Assembly: GCA_013824385.1 (NCBI GenBank)
Contig: PNNU01000223.1
Coordinates: 1 to 6,039 of the forward strand
DNA from: Anaerolinea sp.
Lineage (GTDB): Bacteria > Chloroflexota > Anaerolineae > Anaerolineales > Anaerolineaceae
Reading direction: 5' to 3'
DNA: 6,039 bases
Positions 5,457-6,039 of the stretch are shown one piece after another. A program made the translations under genes and the position numbers. The notes below the pieces were generated by a model that saw only the letters and a program-made list of their open reading frames with translations, did no database searches and was not told the origin of the DNA. The stretch's first letter is position 1. Each line of letters starts with the position of its first letter.

Positions 5457-6039
5457 TTATTCTTTCAGGAAGTTCTCTAGTGCTTCTTTGCTGATGCGGT
5501 AAGATTCACCGATTTTCTTGGCTTTCAGACCACCGGAGGTAATGGCTGCGATTACATCAGCTTCAGCAACTTTTAAAACAGTAGCAGCTTCTGAGGTAGT
5601 CATCACCGAAGGAATAGCGGCAGCAGCTCCTGCAGCCGCGGCTACTGAACCCGCCTGGGGTTGATTCTGACCAATACCGGCGAGAGATTGTGATAGCACG
5701 TTGCCAATTCCAAGGCCAGCGCCAATGCCAGCAGTCAGGCCAGCTCCACCACCAGGATTATTGGCGGCTTCACGCATGGCATCAGAGGCCTGCAATTGAG
5801 CATAAGTCGCCATATCCAACATACCCATTGCGCGCAATTCTTCCGCGGACTTGGTGGAAGGTTTCAAGTTGCCAATATAGAAACTCTTCAACAATAGCCC
5901 TATTGCCGCAAAATCGTCCTGGGCTTTTGCGCGAACTCCCGCGCCCAACTCTTCAGTCAGGCCAATCAGATCTAAAACGCTCTTGGTGGCAGTGGTTTCG
6001 CCTAACAAATCTTGAAGCTTGGAAAGTAACATCGTGCGT
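5457..6039 (-). CDS. SPFH-family protein, C-terminal part, with excisionase-like HTH_17 domain
   Basis: The reading frame is open to the window edge. Two codons (Arg, Thr) precede the first in-frame ATG at 6032, so this is probably the C-terminal part of a longer gene. Residues below count from that ATG. Residues 24-95 (LTEELGAGVRAKAQDDFAAIGL to DAMREAANNPGG) resemble the end of the SPFH/stomatin-like domain and following helix of the YdjI or 'virion core protein' family, including the A-M-R-x-A-A-x-N-P-G-G pattern. A flexible stretch follows, rich in Gly (94-110) then Ala (129-139). Residues 143-190 match an excisionase-type winged helix: TTSEAA, VLKV, GGLKAKKIG and YRISKEALENFL. Many family members instead end in a zinc ribbon or GYF_2-type domain. 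The membrane-associated SPFH core would lie outside the window. The cellular role is unknown; family membership is fairly secure, DNA binding is not. Confidence 0.75.
   Translation of the reverse strand, partial: RTMLLSKLQDLLGETTATKSVLDLIGLTEELGAGVRAKAQDDFAAIGLLLKSFYIGNLKPSTKSAEELRAMGMLDMATYAQLQASDAMREAANNPGGGAGLTAGIGAGLGIGNVLSQSLAGIGQNQPQAGSVAAAAGAAAAIPSVMTTSEAATVLKVAEADVIAAITSGGLKAKKIGESYRISKEALENFLKE

Noticed and set aside
5600..5760. Gly- and Ala-rich low-complexity stretches as possible repeats or a frameshift in the SPFH-family gene
   Set aside because: The frame is continuous through them and Gly-rich linkers at this position are normal for the family.

Overview
The window looks like an ordinary chromosomal housekeeping segment from a bacterium of moderate GC content. 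Gene density is high, Shine-Dalgarno sites are clear, and one promoter has a good sigma-70-type match. No mobile element, CRISPR array, tRNA or rRNA is visible. The protein styles suggest Chloroflexota, possibly Anaerolineae: a FARM-type prenyl synthase with DDWLG as its second motif, an FMN-type IPP isomerase, an ACP with an aromatic helix II, and a glycine-rich SPFH-family tail. This placement is an inference from remembered family patterns, not from a search.

Layout: (1) 1-791, plus strand: folate genes, the 3' part of folB (N-terminus cut by the window edge) followed 5 bp later by folK. (2) 794-2846, minus strand: a two-gene isoprenoid operon, fni (type 2 isopentenyl-diphosphate isomerase) then a GGPP-type prenyl synthase overlapping it by 8 bp. 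Its 3' end faces folK with only 2 bp between the stop codons. (3) 2847-3062: a 216-bp AT-rich divergent intergenic region with a likely promoter for each side. (4) 3063-3299, plus strand: a stand-alone acyl carrier protein gene. (5) 3342-5347, minus strand: sucC-sucD, the two subunits of succinyl-CoA synthetase, overlapping by 4 bp. (6) 5409-5435: an intrinsic terminator, closely followed by the sucC promoter. (7) 5457-6039, minus strand: the C-terminal part of an SPFH-family protein that ends in an excisionase-like (HTH_17) domain; its N-terminus is outside the window.

FolB and FolK catalyse consecutive tetrahydrofolate steps. Fni balances IPP and DMAPP, which the adjacent synthase condenses. 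SucCD gives substrate-level phosphorylation in the TCA cycle. The ACP carries acyl chains, and no other fatty-acid gene is in view. I see no convincing new multi-gene system. The items most worth a second look are the SPFH/HTH_17 fusion, the atypical ACP helix II, the shortened segment in FolK, and a palindrome over the ACP promoter.
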